Below are positions 52,517-61,853 of a DNA stretch of 64,000 nt, piece by piece. Position 1 is the first letter of the stretch; each line of letters starts with the position of its first letter. This DNA is from Pseudomonas vlassakiae (GTDB lineage: Bacteria > Pseudomonadota > Gammaproteobacteria > Pseudomonadales > Pseudomonadaceae), in assembly GCF_014269035.2 (NCBI RefSeq), contig NZ_JABWRP020000018.1, forward strand, positions 1 to 64,000, read 5' to 3'. A program made the position numbers and the translations under genes. Below the pieces are notes generated by a model. The model saw only the letters and a list, made by a program, of their open reading frames with translations, did no database searches and was not told the DNA's origin.

Positions 52517-53563
52517 TTACTGCGAGGCCTGCCCGGCGTTACGGCTCCAGTCCAGCAGCAGGCTGTAACCGACCGCCAGCAAGGTCGGCCCGATGAACAG
52601 GCCGATGAAGCCAAAGGCAAGCAAGCCACCGAACACGCCCAGCAGCACGATCACCAGCGGCAGGTTGCCGCCGCGGCTGATGAGGTACGGTTTGAGCACG
52701 TTGTCCACGCCGCTGATCACGAACGTACCCCAGATCCCCAGAAACACGGCCATGCCGTATTCGCCCTTCCACACCAGCCAGCCGGTCGCCGGAATCCACG
52801 CCAGCGGTGGCCCCATCGGGATCAGGCTGAGCATGAAGGTTACCAGCCCCAGCACGATCGCCCCGGGTACCCCGGCGATCAGGAAGCCGATCAGTGCCAG
52901 CAGGGCTTGGGCCGCCGCCGTGCCGATCACGCCGTTGACCACCCGTTGCACGGTACCGGCCACCAGTTCCAGGTAGTAATCGGCCCGCTCGCCCACCAGC
53001 CGGTTCAGCAGCCGCAGCACGAAGGCCGACAGGCGCGGCCCGTCGCGGTAGAAGAAGAACACGAATACCAGGCTCAGGGTCAGCTCCAGCACACCACTGC
53101 CGATCTGCGCACTGCGAGCCAGCAGCCAGTTGCCGACCTGCCCCAGATACGGCTTGACTGACGCCAGCAAGGCCGCGCCCTGTTGATCGAGCGATTGCCA
53201 CCCGCTGACCAGGCGTTCGCCGACGAAGGGAATACCGCCGAGCCAGTCAGGTGCATCGGGCAGGCCATCGACCTGCACGTCACGCACAAAAGCGGTGGCG
53301 TCGCGGATGTGGTCGGCCAGGTTGAAGCCCAGCCACACCAGCGGCAAGGCCACGATCAGGATCCAGGCCGTGGTCAGCAGGCTGGCGGCCAGGGTTTCAC
53401 GCCCGCCCAGCACACGCGTCAACAAGCGCATCAGTGGCCAGCTGGCGAAGGCCAGGATGGCGCCCCACAGCAACGCGGACATGAACGGCGCCATGACCCA
53501 CAGGGCAGCACCCAGCAGCGTCAGCAACAGAATCTGGATCAGCAGGCGGTCATTGTTGGCCAT
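52517..53563 (-). CDS. AI-2E family (PerM/YdiK-like) membrane transporter
   Basis: Inner-membrane protein of 348 residues with about eight helices. The family pattern is clear: an N-terminal two-helix block (FMSALLWGAILAFASWPLMRLL), a central soluble segment, and a C-terminal block with PGAIVLGLVTFMLSLIPMGPPLAWIPA, DNVLKPYLISRGGNLPLVIVLLGVFGGLLAFGFIGLFIGP. Members are putative exporters or antiporters; the AI-2 name does not prove that substrate. The ATG at 53563 has a GAGTGAG site; a GTG at 53575 just after the upstream stop is an alternative. Confidence 0.87.
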   Translation of the reverse strand: MANNDRLLIQILLLTLLGAALWVMAPFMSALLWGAILAFASWPLMRLLTRVLGGRETLAASLLTTAWILIVALPLVWLGFNLADHIRDATAFVRDVQVDGLPDAPDWLGGIPFVGERLVSGWQSLDQQGAALLASVKPYLGQVGNWLLARSAQIGSGVLELTLSLVFVFFFYRDGPRLSAFVLRLLNRLVGERADYYLELVAGTVQRVVNGVIGTAAAQALLALIGFLIAGVPGAIVLGLVTFMLSLIPMGPPLAWIPATGWLVWKGEYGMAVFLGIWGTFVISGVDNVLKPYLISRGGNLPLVIVLLGVFGGLLAFGFIGLFIGPTLLAVGYSLLLDWSRNAGQASQ

Positions 53564-53575
53564 GGTGGCGCTCAC

Positions 53576-54370
53576 TCAACGGATCAGTTCCAGGTGCAGG
53601 CCATCGGTGGCTGCGCTGCCGAGTTCGAGCCGGCCATCACGCACCCCAGCCTTGACCAGTTGCTCGCGCCACGCCTCGGCCTGGGCGCCGCTCAGGCTTG
53701 CCCGCAAGGTGCTGTCGAGGTTCAGGCTGCGCGCCAGCAAGGTCACCCAGCTTGCCTGTGGCGCGGCCAGGTCAGGGTAGTCAAGCTTGCCGGTGTCGCG
53801 CATTTCACGCAGCACCGTGGCGGCTGTGGGCAGTCTCTCGCCCAGCGGGCTGCTGGCGACGAATTCTTCCACATGCAGGTAGGCACGGCGGTTGCCACGG
53901 GTGACGCTGTACAGCGCCACCAGGGTGTCGGCCTCTTCGGCCGAGCGACGCAGCAGGATGAACGCCTGCTGTTCGTCGCCGCCGTTCAGCCGGGCATTGG
54001 CGAACACGTCGTTGGCCCACAGGCTGCCTTCGCCGCAATCGCGGCCCTGGCACCAGAACAACGGATAACCGCCATCGTGCTGCAGCGCTTCACGGGCGCT
54101 GGTGAAGGCTTCGCGGGCGCTACGCTCGACCGGCAGTTCATAGGTGACCGAGCTGACCTGGCCACGGCTTTCGATCTTGTCTTCGACGCGCAGGCGGCCA
54201 CTGATCTTGCGCAGCGGGCCCATGGGGTAGACGCGCTCCTGCTCCACGGCCGGGCGCTGGTCGACCACCTTGGCGTCCACGGGTACAGGCAGGCTGCCGG
54301 CCCACAGCAAGGGGCTGGCCAGTGCAAGGCAGGCGGCAACGGCGGCACGGATGGAAACGGGCGCGCTCAT
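53576..54370 (-). CDS. Exported DUF4892-like protein
   Basis: Periplasmic protein of 264 residues with a signal peptide (AAVAACLALASPLLWAGS). The body has a conserved-looking GPLRKISGRLRVEDKIESRGQ strand region and a paired-cysteine segment YPLFWCQGRDCGEGSLWAND. It resembles the DUF4892 family found in this genomic position in Pseudomonas; function unknown. Its stop abuts the start region of the AI-2E-family gene, which suggests co-transcription. Confidence 0.75.
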   Translation of the reverse strand: MSAPVSIRAAVAACLALASPLLWAGSLPVPVDAKVVDQRPAVEQERVYPMGPLRKISGRLRVEDKIESRGQVSSVTYELPVERSAREAFTSAREALQHDGGYPLFWCQGRDCGEGSLWANDVFANARLNGGDEQQAFILLRRSAEEADTLVALYSVTRGNRRAYLHVEEFVASSPLGERLPTAATVLREMRDTGKLDYPDLAAPQASWVTLLARSLNLDSTLRASLSGAQAEAWREQLVKAGVRDGRLELGSAATDGLHLELIR

Positions 54371-54479
54371 CGGCGAACCAGGGGGCGCGGCGCGCCGGAT
54401 TGAAGCTCCAGGATGTCTGGCAGTTGCATGGTTGTCTCCCTGTTCAACCCGCCAAGCCTCGACACTTGTCCGGTGCAAG

Positions 54480-55334
54480 TCAAGTAAAGCCAAAGAAGCG
54501 ATTGAAACAGTCTGCGACAAGGGCCGCGCCCTGTTCGTCGTTCAGGTGCAGGTGATGCCCGCCGGGCAGCACCGTCTGCTCAAAGGGTAGCTGCTCCAGC
54601 AGTTCGCTGTGACGCACCAGCATGCCGTCGGCCGCCACCACCAGGCTCGCTGGGCAGCTCACCCGCCGCACGTAGGCCATGGCCTGGGCCTGGCTCAGGC
54701 GCACGGGCGATGGCAAGGTCAGGCGACTGTCGCTGCGCCAGCTGTAACCGCCGGGCACTGGCATCAGGCCGCGCTGGGCCAGCCGCTCGGCAGCATCGCG
54801 GCTGACCGCAACCATGCCTTTCATGCGCGCCTGCACACCCTCCTCCAGGGTCGGGTAAACCGACTTGCGCTTGCCATCGAGGCGCAGCTGAGCCTGCAGG
54901 GCCATGCCCAGCCGCTCGGCGGCATCCTGCTCGGCGCCGGTGGGAGGAATGACACCGTCGATCAAAGCCAGGTGGCTGACCCGTTCGGGCAAGGCACCGG
55001 CCAGCTGCACCGAAATGATCGCGCCCAACGAATGCCCGAGCAGGGCAAACCGTTGCCAACCCAGCTGTTCGGCCACCCGCAGCACATCATGGGCGTAATC
55101 GGCCAAGGCGTAACCCGCACCCACTGGGCGGTGCTCGGAATAACCGTGCCCGGCCAGGTCGAGGGCAACGATGCGCAGCCCCTTCAACTGCGGGGCCAGG
55201 CGGGAGAAACTGTTGGCGTTGTCCAGCCAGCCGTGCAGAGCGATCACCGGCAGGCCATCGGCCGGTCCGAACAGGTGCGCAGCCAGCTCGATATGGCCCA
55301 GGCTCAGGCGGATTTCCTCGACCTGCGCGCTCAT
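54480..55334 (-). CDS. Alpha/beta hydrolase
   Basis: Hydrolase of 284 residues. The oxyanion segment ALHGWLDNANSF, nucleophile elbow LLGHSLGAIISVQ, acid region around VVAADGMLV and catalytic histidine in LPGGHHLHLNDE are visible. Its ATG overlaps the stop of the next hydrolase by four bases, so the two are translationally coupled. Substrate unknown; esterase-like activity is the safe prediction. Confidence 0.87.
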   Translation of the reverse strand: MSAQVEEIRLSLGHIELAAHLFGPADGLPVIALHGWLDNANSFSRLAPQLKGLRIVALDLAGHGYSEHRPVGAGYALADYAHDVLRVAEQLGWQRFALLGHSLGAIISVQLAGALPERVSHLALIDGVIPPTGAEQDAAERLGMALQAQLRLDGKRKSVYPTLEEGVQARMKGMVAVSRDAAERLAQRGLMPVPGGYSWRSDSRLTLPSPVRLSQAQAMAYVRRVSCPASLVVAADGMLVRHSELLEQLPFEQTVLPGGHHLHLNDEQGAALVADCFNRFFGFT

Positions 55335-56119
55335 GCCTGGCTCCAGCGGTCGAACAGGCCCTTGATCAGGCTCGCCGTGTCGGTCGGCCGTTCCAGCGGG
55401 AACATATGCCCGCCCGGCACACTGTGGTATTCGCCCCGAGCCATGCCACGCACCGCCAGTGCGTGGTGCCGGCGGATGACATTGCTGCGCTCGCCACGCA
55501 CCATCGCCAAGGGTACCTGCAACTGGCGCGCGGGCGCCGGGCTGGCGTGCGGGATGCTGCGATAGATGCTGATCTCGGTGGCCGGGTCGAAGCGCAGGCG
55601 CAAGCCCTGCTCGGCCGGCTGCAGGCCATGCTCGAGGTAGGCCTCCAGGCAATCCGGGTCGAAGTGACGGAACAACGATTTGCTGGCGAAGTAGTCACGT
55701 GCGCTGTCACGGTCGGCGAAGGCTTCACGCCGCCCGAGCGTCCGGCCAGCAGGGGTGATGCGGTCGATGAAGCCAAAGCGCTTGGCGGTGCGCAGCAGCC
55801 ACTGGTCAGCACGGGTCAATACCGGCGAGTCGAGCATTACCACGCCGCGGTACAGCTCAGGCCGGCGCAAGGCGGCGTGCAGGTGCAGCACGCCGCCCAG
55901 CGAATGGCCGACACCCCACACCGGCGCCGTCTGCTGCGCCAGGTGATGCAGCAGTTCGTCGACCAGGTTCTGCCAGTTGTCGTTGACCGGAAATCGCGGG
56001 TCATGGGCATGCTGGGCCAGGTGACTGACCTGATAATCCGGCGCCAGGGCGGCGAACAGCTTGCCGTAGGTGGCCGAGGGAAAACCGTTGGCATGGGCGA
56101 AGAAGATCTGCTGCGACAT
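55331..56119 (-). CDS. Alpha/beta hydrolase
   Basis: Hydrolase of 262 residues. The start MSQQIFFAHANGFPSATYGKL, the elbow GVGHSLGGVLHLHAA and the C-terminal histidine segment SVPGGHMFPLERP fit the fold. It overlaps the following hydrolase by four bases. A matching pair of adjacent hydrolases occurs near kdp in P. aeruginosa. The substrate is not known. Confidence 0.87.
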   Translation of the reverse strand: MSQQIFFAHANGFPSATYGKLFAALAPDYQVSHLAQHAHDPRFPVNDNWQNLVDELLHHLAQQTAPVWGVGHSLGGVLHLHAALRRPELYRGVVMLDSPVLTRADQWLLRTAKRFGFIDRITPAGRTLGRREAFADRDSARDYFASKSLFRHFDPDCLEAYLEHGLQPAEQGLRLRFDPATEISIYRSIPHASPAPARQLQVPLAMVRGERSNVIRRHHALAVRGMARGEYHSVPGGHMFPLERPTDTASLIKGLFDRWSQA

Positions 56120-56210
56120 GGCGCCTGGTCCGGACGGGATGATGGCCCATTGTCGGCATCGCACCGGTTCTCGGCAACGTCTGTAACTGTCATCGCCGAT
56201 GGCAATCAGG

Positions 56211-56597
56211 TCATGCCGACTCGTCGAAACTCGCCAGCGAGCGGCGCAGACAGGCTTGCATGTAGGCGATCTGGCTTTCCAACGCCTCACGGGCCAGGCG
56301 TTGGTCATGGACATCCAGTTGCAGCCGGCGCAAGGCCAGGCAGCTGGTTTGCAGCAGCTGGGACATGCGCATGCACGACTGTTGCAGTTCAAGCAGGTCC
56401 TGTTCGAGTACCAGGTTGTTTTGAGGAGGGGGCACTGCCTGGCTACGGATTTTGCCCCGCAGGTGCCGGAGCTTGGCGTCGGCGGCCTCGCGCAACAGGG
56501 CGTGCCGGGCGAAATCGAGTGGTTTGTCACGCTGTACGGCTTCAATCGTGGGTTGCAGATCCAGGGAGCGCAGAAGCTCGTGCATCAAACCACTCAT
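56211..56597 (-). CDS. Hypothetical alpha-helical (coiled-coil) protein
   Basis: Soluble protein of 128 residues that is almost wholly helical, with heptad-like leucines in LEQDLLELQQSCMRMSQLLQTSCLALRRLQLDVHDQRLAREAL. It has no signal peptide or membrane segment, and the family is not recognised. It stands alone between the hydrolase pair and sixA, with about 90-base gaps on both sides. Confidence 0.65.
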   Translation of the reverse strand: MSGLMHELLRSLDLQPTIEAVQRDKPLDFARHALLREAADAKLRHLRGKIRSQAVPPPQNNLVLEQDLLELQQSCMRMSQLLQTSCLALRRLQLDVHDQRLAREALESQIAYMQACLRRSLASFDESA

Positions 56598-56695
56598 CCA
56601 ACGCTCCCTGCCCTGTCACCTGCTGAACAACCTGGTGCCAAGCATCCGTCGGCCGCACATGGCTGGCAACTGGCAAAAATGCCAGTTGCTTTCGC

Positions 56696-57154
56696 TCACT
56701 CAGGGGAATTGAGCGCGCGCACGGTCATCAGCCCTGCCAGCGGCCAGTCGCCTTCCAGTTCCGCCAGGCTGGCAGTGCTCATGGGCGCCGGCTGCTGCTG
56801 GTGGCCATGCTCGAGCATACCGACCAGCGAACCTACTAATGGCTGGTGGCTGACCAGCAACACATGTTCCAGGCCCAGGCGCTCGATCTCGCCGATCACC
56901 AGCCGCACCTCGCTGTCAGGTGTCAGCCACGGCACGGTGCGCACGGGTTCAGCGAAGCCCAGGGTGTCATGCACCAGGGCCGCTGTCTGTTGTGCCCTGA
57001 CATATGGGCTGGCAATGATCGCCTGCAACGGCTGGCCAAGCAGCCGGGCTGCACTGTGCAGCACCTGCTCGCGGCCATGGCCGGTCAGGCGCCGCTCGGC
57101 ATCGGTATTGGCGCGTGGCTCGGCCTCACCATGGCGCAGCACCCACAGCTTCAC
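56696..57154 (-). CDS. sixA: Phosphohistidine phosphatase SixA
   Basis: Small histidine phosphatase of 152 residues. The catalytic RHGEAE motif (H8) and the later histidine in LLVSHQPLVGSLVGML are present. SixA removes phosphate from phosphohistidine, for example on the nitrogen-PTS protein in E. coli. Its ATG overlaps the stop of the DUF4389-like gene by four bases. Confidence 0.9.
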   Translation of the reverse strand: MKLWVLRHGEAEPRANTDAERRLTGHGREQVLHSAARLLGQPLQAIIASPYVRAQQTAALVHDTLGFAEPVRTVPWLTPDSEVRLVIGEIERLGLEHVLLVSHQPLVGSLVGMLEHGHQQQPAPMSTASLAELEGDWPLAGLMTVRALNSPE

Positions 57155-57498
57155 AGCTTGGGCTCCTCGTCACGCACCGGGTGCGGCGCCGGGGCCACGA
57201 TGTGGGGCGCCTCGCCATCCGGGGCACGCGCGGTCGGCCAATCGGCGAACGGCCAAGGCTTCTGGTCAGTGTGGAAGGTCCCGAAACGGCCGATCTGCGC
57301 CAGGTACTGGCTGAGGCTGTCACCGAAGTTCATCAGGCTGGCGCTCGGTGCGCCATAGACCAAGCGGTAGATCAGCTGCACCAGTACCAGGCCGCCGAGC
57401 AGCAGCTCGGCCAGTTGCCACACCACCAGGAACACCAGCATCCACAGCACCCGCAGGATGATCGACTCGCGCTGGGCGCGCTCGGGGGTATCGTTCAT
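57151..57498 (-). CDS. DUF4389-like membrane protein
   Basis: Protein of 115 residues with one long or two short hydrophobic helices (VLWMLVFLVVWQLAELLLGGLVLVQLIYRLV), the motif FGDSLSQYLAQIGRFGTFHTDQKPWPF and a Pro-rich acidic tail. This matches the DUF4389 layout. It overlaps sixA and follows gpsA by 15 bases, so gpsA, this gene and sixA probably form an operon. Confidence 0.83.
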   Translation of the reverse strand: MNDTPERAQRESIILRVLWMLVFLVVWQLAELLLGGLVLVQLIYRLVYGAPSASLMNFGDSLSQYLAQIGRFGTFHTDQKPWPFADWPTARAPDGEAPHIVAPAPHPVRDEEPKL

Positions 57499-57513
57499 GT
57501 GCTGCTCCTTCGC

Positions 57514-58539
57514 TTAATTGAAACCACTGATGGAAATGAAATCGACGTCGGTCTTTGGTTCGGCGCGCATCAGGTGCTCGATCACCTGGTTCAGCGTGCG
57601 CCCTTCGAAGAGGATGGCGTGCAGGCCGGCCACCAGCGGCATGTAGACCTGCACCTCCTGGGCCTTGGCCTTGAGCACCTTGAGCGTATTGACCCCTTCG
57701 GCCACCTCGCCCAGGCGGCTGACGGCCTGCTCCAGGCTCAGGCCCTGGCCCAGGGCGTAACCGACCTGGTAGTTGCGGCTCTTGGGCGAGGAGCAGGTGA
57801 CGATCAGGTCACCGACACCGGCCAGGCCAAGGAAGGTCATGGGGTTGGCGCCCTGGCTCACGGCAAAGCGGGTCATCTCGGCCAGGGCGCGGGTAATGAG
57901 CATGCTCTTGGTGTTTTCGCCCATCCCCAGGGCCACGGCCATGCCGGCGATGATCGCGTAGACGTTCTTCAGCGCGCCACCCAGCTCGACACCGAAGCGA
58001 TCACTGCTGGCGTAGACCCGGAAGGTGCGCCCATGCAGCACGGCCTGCACCTGCTGGCACAAGTGTTCGTCTTCACTGGCGACCACGGTTGCGGTCAGGG
58101 CGTGTTCGGCGATCTCGCGGGCCAGGTTGGGGCCGGAAAGCACGCCGATGCGGGCCTCGGGGGCGATCTCCTCGAGGATCTGGCTCATCAGCTTGAAGCT
58201 CTGCGCCTCGATGCCTTTGGTCAGGCTGACCAGGTATTTGCCGCGCAGCAGCTCGGCATGGGGCGCCAGCACACTGCGCAGGGCACTCGACGGCAGCGCG
58301 ACGAAGATCAGGTCGCTGGCTTGCAAGGTGGCCAGCAGGTCGTTGACCGGTTCGACACCGTCCTGCAGGCGGATACCCTTGAGGTAGCGCGGGTTCTCGC
58401 GGTTGACCCGCATCGCCTCGGCCTGCTCGGGGTCGCGCATCCATTGGCGCACCGGCACGCCATTTTCGGCCAGCAGGTTCGCCACGGCGGTGCCGAAGCT
58501 GCCGCCTCCCAGAACTGCAACAGGTTGCTGTTCAGTCAT
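57514..58539 (-). CDS. gpsA: Glycerol-3-phosphate dehydrogenase [NAD(P)+]
   Basis: Cytosolic enzyme of 341 residues that reduces dihydroxyacetone phosphate to sn-glycerol-3-phosphate for phospholipids. The nucleotide-binding AVLGGGSFGTAVANLLAENG, SLTKGIEA, SGPNLAREIAEH, the catalytic-lysine segment GGALKNVYAIIAGMA and AGVGDLIVTCSSPKSRN are intact. The ATG at 58539 has a GGATTG site; a TTG two codons upstream is less likely. Confidence 0.95.
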   Translation of the reverse strand: MTEQQPVAVLGGGSFGTAVANLLAENGVPVRQWMRDPEQAEAMRVNRENPRYLKGIRLQDGVEPVNDLLATLQASDLIFVALPSSALRSVLAPHAELLRGKYLVSLTKGIEAQSFKLMSQILEEIAPEARIGVLSGPNLAREIAEHALTATVVASEDEHLCQQVQAVLHGRTFRVYASSDRFGVELGGALKNVYAIIAGMAVALGMGENTKSMLITRALAEMTRFAVSQGANPMTFLGLAGVGDLIVTCSSPKSRNYQVGYALGQGLSLEQAVSRLGEVAEGVNTLKVLKAKAQEVQVYMPLVAGLHAILFEGRTLNQVIEHLMRAEPKTDVDFISISGFN

Positions 58540-58848
58540 AATCAATCCGTTAAAGCCATTAAGTTAAGTGGCGACCTGAACATTATACGGGTCGCTTGCG
58601 ACAGAGCCAGTGGCGGGCTCCTTTGGGTCCGGCGGGGGATTTTTGGCGCCTGTGAGATCGAGCGCCGCCCGCGCGGCGCATCGCGGATCACTCCGCTCCT
58701 ACAGTCTGTTTCTGGCCAATCCCTCCTGTGAGGTCACCGCTGTCCGCCTTGTCCGCTTCGCAATGAAAGGCAAATCCACCCGGGATCACTGGCAAAACCT
58801 TGTCGGTCAGTTAACATGCCTGTTTCAATCCTGAGACAAGGCAGTCCT
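58540..58848. other. Intergenic region between gpsA and the receptor operon
   Basis: About 310 bases without a gene. It holds the divergent start regions of gpsA (minus) and the TonB-dependent receptor (plus), and the dispersed repeat at 58651-58704. I see no Fur-like 19-base palindrome and no convincing promoter hexamers. Confidence 0.6.
58651..58704. repeat. Dispersed GC-rich intergenic repeat
   Basis: GAGATCGAGCGCCGCCCGCG is identical to bases 40332-40351, and GCGCCGC/GCGGCGC forms a hairpin with a four-base loop at 58662-58679. The copy continues as GCATCGCGGATCACTCCGC, unlike the first copy, which closes the palindrome instead. Confidence 0.7.
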
Positions 58849-60963
58849 GTGTTCCCCGGCCCGCCCCCTTACCCTCGCCTGCTGTTGCTGACTGCCTTGC
58901 TCGGCGGCTCGGCCATGGCCGATGACTTGTTCATCGACAACACCGACCTGCCGCAGGTTCTGACCGCCACGCGGCTGAAGCAATCCCCCGCTGCGGTACC
59001 GGGCAGCATGACCGTGCTCGACAACGAGCTGATCCGCGCCAGCGGTGCCCGTGACATCCCCGAACTGCTGCGCCTGGTACCGGGCATGATGATCGGCTAC
59101 GGCGCCGGCAACCAACCGACGGTCAACTACCACGGCAGCAACGTCAACGATGCGCGACGCATGCAGGTACTGATCGACGGCCGCTCGGTGTACCGGGCCG
59201 GCCTGGCCACGGTGGACTGGAGCGACATCCCGGTCGCCATCGAAGACATCGAGCGCATCGAGGTGTTCCGCGGCCCCAACACCGTCAGCTACGGTGCCAA
59301 CGCATTGATGGCGGTGGTCAACATCCTCACCCGCAACCCGGCCGACAGCCACGGCACGCGGATGAAACTGACCCGCGGCCAGGATGGCATCAACGACTAT
59401 TACCTCAGCCATGGTTTCGGCTGGGATGGCGGCGACCTGCGCCTGTCGGTGTCCGGTCAGCAGGACGATGGCTTCGACGAGAACCAGTTCGGCCAGGATT
59501 ACCGCGACAGCCGCCGCCTGAACCGCTTCAACCTCAGTGTCAGCCACGTCCTTGCGCCAGACCAGACCCTGGAATGGCAACTGGCAGCCAAGGAGGGCAG
59601 CAACCAGCGGCCGTACACCTATCAGCCAGTGTTTGGTAGCTACCAAGCAGGTAAAGATGCAGACGTCAACGCCAAGGATTACGCAGGCTCTATGCGTTGG
59701 ACCAAAGACTTCAACGCAGAGCACAGCCTTTATATACAGGGTTCGGCACAACAATTTGATCGCCAGCAAGTCTGGCGCGCCTGTGACGCCCTCGAGTCTT
59801 TTAGTCCCGAGTTGACACGACTTTGGCAGATCAATCCTGATTACGCGGAAAAGGTCGCCCGCGGAATTGCGCTGGGTCAAACCCCGTCCACCAACGACCC
59901 TGTCCTCAAAGAGCTCACTCGACAGGTGGAGGCTCAATGGAACGCTGGTGGCAAGGACCCGGTATGCGGCGACGTAGACCAAAGCACCCGCGAGACCCGA
60001 TACGACCTCGAAATCCAGGACACCCTGAGCCTGACCGACAGCCTGCGCCTGCTGAGCGGCATGAACTACCGCTATGATCGCGCCGATTCGCAGACCTACT
60101 TCAACGGCAGTATCGACGACCAGACCTGGCGTCTGTTCGGCCAACTGGAGTGGCGCGCCGATGAGCACTGGATTGTCCAGGGCGGCGCGATGTTTGAGGA
60201 CTCGCGCCTGTCCGGCAGCTCGCTGACCCCACGCATGGCGGTCAACTACCTGATCACACCGCGCCACGGCCTGCGCGCGGTGTATTCCGAGGCCGTGCGC
60301 TCGCCGGACATGTTCGAGAACAACGTCAACTGGAGCTACACGGTCAAAAACCTGACGCCTAATAAATTTGGGTTGCAAGATGGCGAATACTTCGTCAAGA
60401 CCCGCGGCCCGGGAGACCTCGAACAGGAACGCATGCGCTCACGCGAGCTGGGCTACAACGGCTACTTCAGCGACTTCGACCTGAACATGGATGTGAAGCT
60501 GTTCTACGACGAGATCACCGGAATGATCAGCGAACCCCTGAAGAACAACCAGTACATCGCCAGCAATGCCAACAAGGCCCGCTTCAGCGGTAGCGAGGCG
60601 CAACTCGACTGGCGCCTGGCACCGCGTGACCGCCTGCGCCTGACCTATGCCTATGTCGATGCCTGGGCCAGCAACCCTGCCGACCGTCGCCTCAGCGCAC
60701 GCAACAGTGGCTCGGCCGGGTGGATGCGCGAATGGGGCGAGGGTTGGTCAAGCGCACTGTTCTATTACGGCGACGACGCCCTCAACCAGTATCGCTACGA
60801 ACGCATCGACCTGCGCGTGGCCAAGCGCTTCCGCATCCAGGGCAGCACCCTGGAGCTGGCCGCACTGTGGCAGCAACGCCTTGACGACCAGCCCACCACG
60901 GTCGAACAGAACCGTTATGACAGCCGCCACCGCCTGAGCGTCAGCGCGGAGCTGGAGTTCTGA
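58849..60963 (+). CDS. TonB-dependent outer-membrane receptor
   Basis: Beta-barrel receptor of about 704 residues. The GTG at 58849 is favoured by an AAGG site seven bases upstream and gives a normal signal peptide (LLLLTALLGGSAMA); an ATG at 58816 would add eleven residues. The plug domain is clear: PQVLTATRLKQSP, PELLRLVPGMMIGYG, IERIEVFRGPNTVSYGANALMAVVNI. The C-terminus ends in the phenylalanine typical of barrels (SVSAELEF). Residues about 264-381 are less GC-rich and carry the only two cysteines, C312 and C373. It overlaps the binding-protein gene by one base. The plug resembles the CirA/BtuB group; the ligand is unknown. Confidence 0.88.
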   Translation: MFPGPPPYPRLLLLTALLGGSAMADDLFIDNTDLPQVLTATRLKQSPAAVPGSMTVLDNELIRASGARDIPELLRLVPGMMIGYGAGNQPTVNYHGSNVNDARRMQVLIDGRSVYRAGLATVDWSDIPVAIEDIERIEVFRGPNTVSYGANALMAVVNILTRNPADSHGTRMKLTRGQDGINDYYLSHGFGWDGGDLRLSVSGQQDDGFDENQFGQDYRDSRRLNRFNLSVSHVLAPDQTLEWQLAAKEGSNQRPYTYQPVFGSYQAGKDADVNAKDYAGSMRWTKDFNAEHSLYIQGSAQQFDRQQVWRACDALESFSPELTRLWQINPDYAEKVARGIALGQTPSTNDPVLKELTRQVEAQWNAGGKDPVCGDVDQSTRETRYDLEIQDTLSLTDSLRLLSGMNYRYDRADSQTYFNGSIDDQTWRLFGQLEWRADEHWIVQGGAMFEDSRLSGSSLTPRMAVNYLITPRHGLRAVYSEAVRSPDMFENNVNWSYTVKNLTPNKFGLQDGEYFVKTRGPGDLEQERMRSRELGYNGYFSDFDLNMDVKLFYDEITGMISEPLKNNQYIASNANKARFSGSEAQLDWRLAPRDRLRLTYAYVDAWASNPADRRLSARNSGSAGWMREWGEGWSSALFYYGDDALNQYRYERIDLRVAKRFRIQGSTLELAALWQQRLDDQPTTVEQNRYDSRHRLSVSAELEF

Positions 60964-61853
60964 TGGCCCGGCTGCTGCGCCTGCTGCTGTTCTGCCTGTG
61001 GCCTGTGGGTACGCTGTCCGCCAGCGAAATCCTGCTGGTCGGCGGCGAAGAGCAGCCCGGCGTGCGCAGCTTCGTCGAAGCCTTGCAAGGCCGCCGCGGC
61101 CACGACCAGGTGCGTTTCCAGAGCACCGCCGCGTTGCCCCGCCCCGCTCAGCTCAAGGCTGACGTGCGCCTGGTGCTGCTCGACGCCAGCGCGCTGGACT
61201 GGCGCCTGAGCGAAAGCAGCGGGCCGCCTGCGCTGGCCATGCGTATCAGCCGGGTACAGGCTGAACAACGCCTGGGAAAGTCGCGCCCTGCTTACCTGAC
61301 CCTGCTGTGGAGCGACCCGCCGCTGGCGCGGCAACTGCGCCTGGCCCGCTACCTGTTGCCACAGGCCCAGCGCATCGGCGTACTGTACGGTGAGCACAGC
61401 CACTTCCTGCTGGACGAGCTACGCCAGGCGGCGCGCCCACTGGGCCTTGAGATCGTCGCCCAGGACTGGCCAGACCAACGCGACAGCCGGCCCTTGCAAC
61501 ATCTGCTGGCCAACAGCGACGTACTGTTAGGCCTCGATGACCCCGACCTGTACAACTCCAAGACCGCGAAAAACCTCTTGCTCAGCAGCTACGGCCGGCA
61601 AATGGCACTGATCGGCCCGAACGCCGGCTTCGTTCGCGCCGGCGCCCTGGCCAGTACCTACAGCGACCAGGACGACTGGCTGGCCGTGCTCGACCAGTTG
61701 CTCGACCAGCCGCCAGCACGTTGGCCCCGCAGCCTGTATCCGGCACGCTATGGGGTCAGCGGCAACCAGCAGGTAGCGCGTGCCCTGGGCCTTGAACCGA
61801 TCGATCCGAACGCCACTGCCAAGGCCCTGGCCGAAGGAGAACCCACCCCATGA
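60963..61853 (+). CDS. Periplasmic substrate-binding-like protein (ABC_sub_bind type)
   Basis: Exported protein of 296 residues with signal peptide LLRLLLFCLWPVGTLSA. The two-lobe layout and motifs such as IGVLYGEHSHFLLDELRQAARPLGLEIVAQ and LLSSYGRQMALIGPNAGFVRAGALASTYSD resemble the uncharacterised ABC_sub_bind (COG2984-like) family. No permease or ATPase gene is near, and it is locked by overlaps between the TonB receptor and a hybrid kinase, so it may serve sensing rather than transport. Confidence 0.8.
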   Translation: MARLLRLLLFCLWPVGTLSASEILLVGGEEQPGVRSFVEALQGRRGHDQVRFQSTAALPRPAQLKADVRLVLLDASALDWRLSESSGPPALAMRISRVQAEQRLGKSRPAYLTLLWSDPPLARQLRLARYLLPQAQRIGVLYGEHSHFLLDELRQAARPLGLEIVAQDWPDQRDSRPLQHLLANSDVLLGLDDPDLYNSKTAKNLLLSSYGRQMALIGPNAGFVRAGALASTYSDQDDWLAVLDQLLDQPPARWPRSLYPARYGVSGNQQVARALGLEPIDPNATAKALAEGEPTP

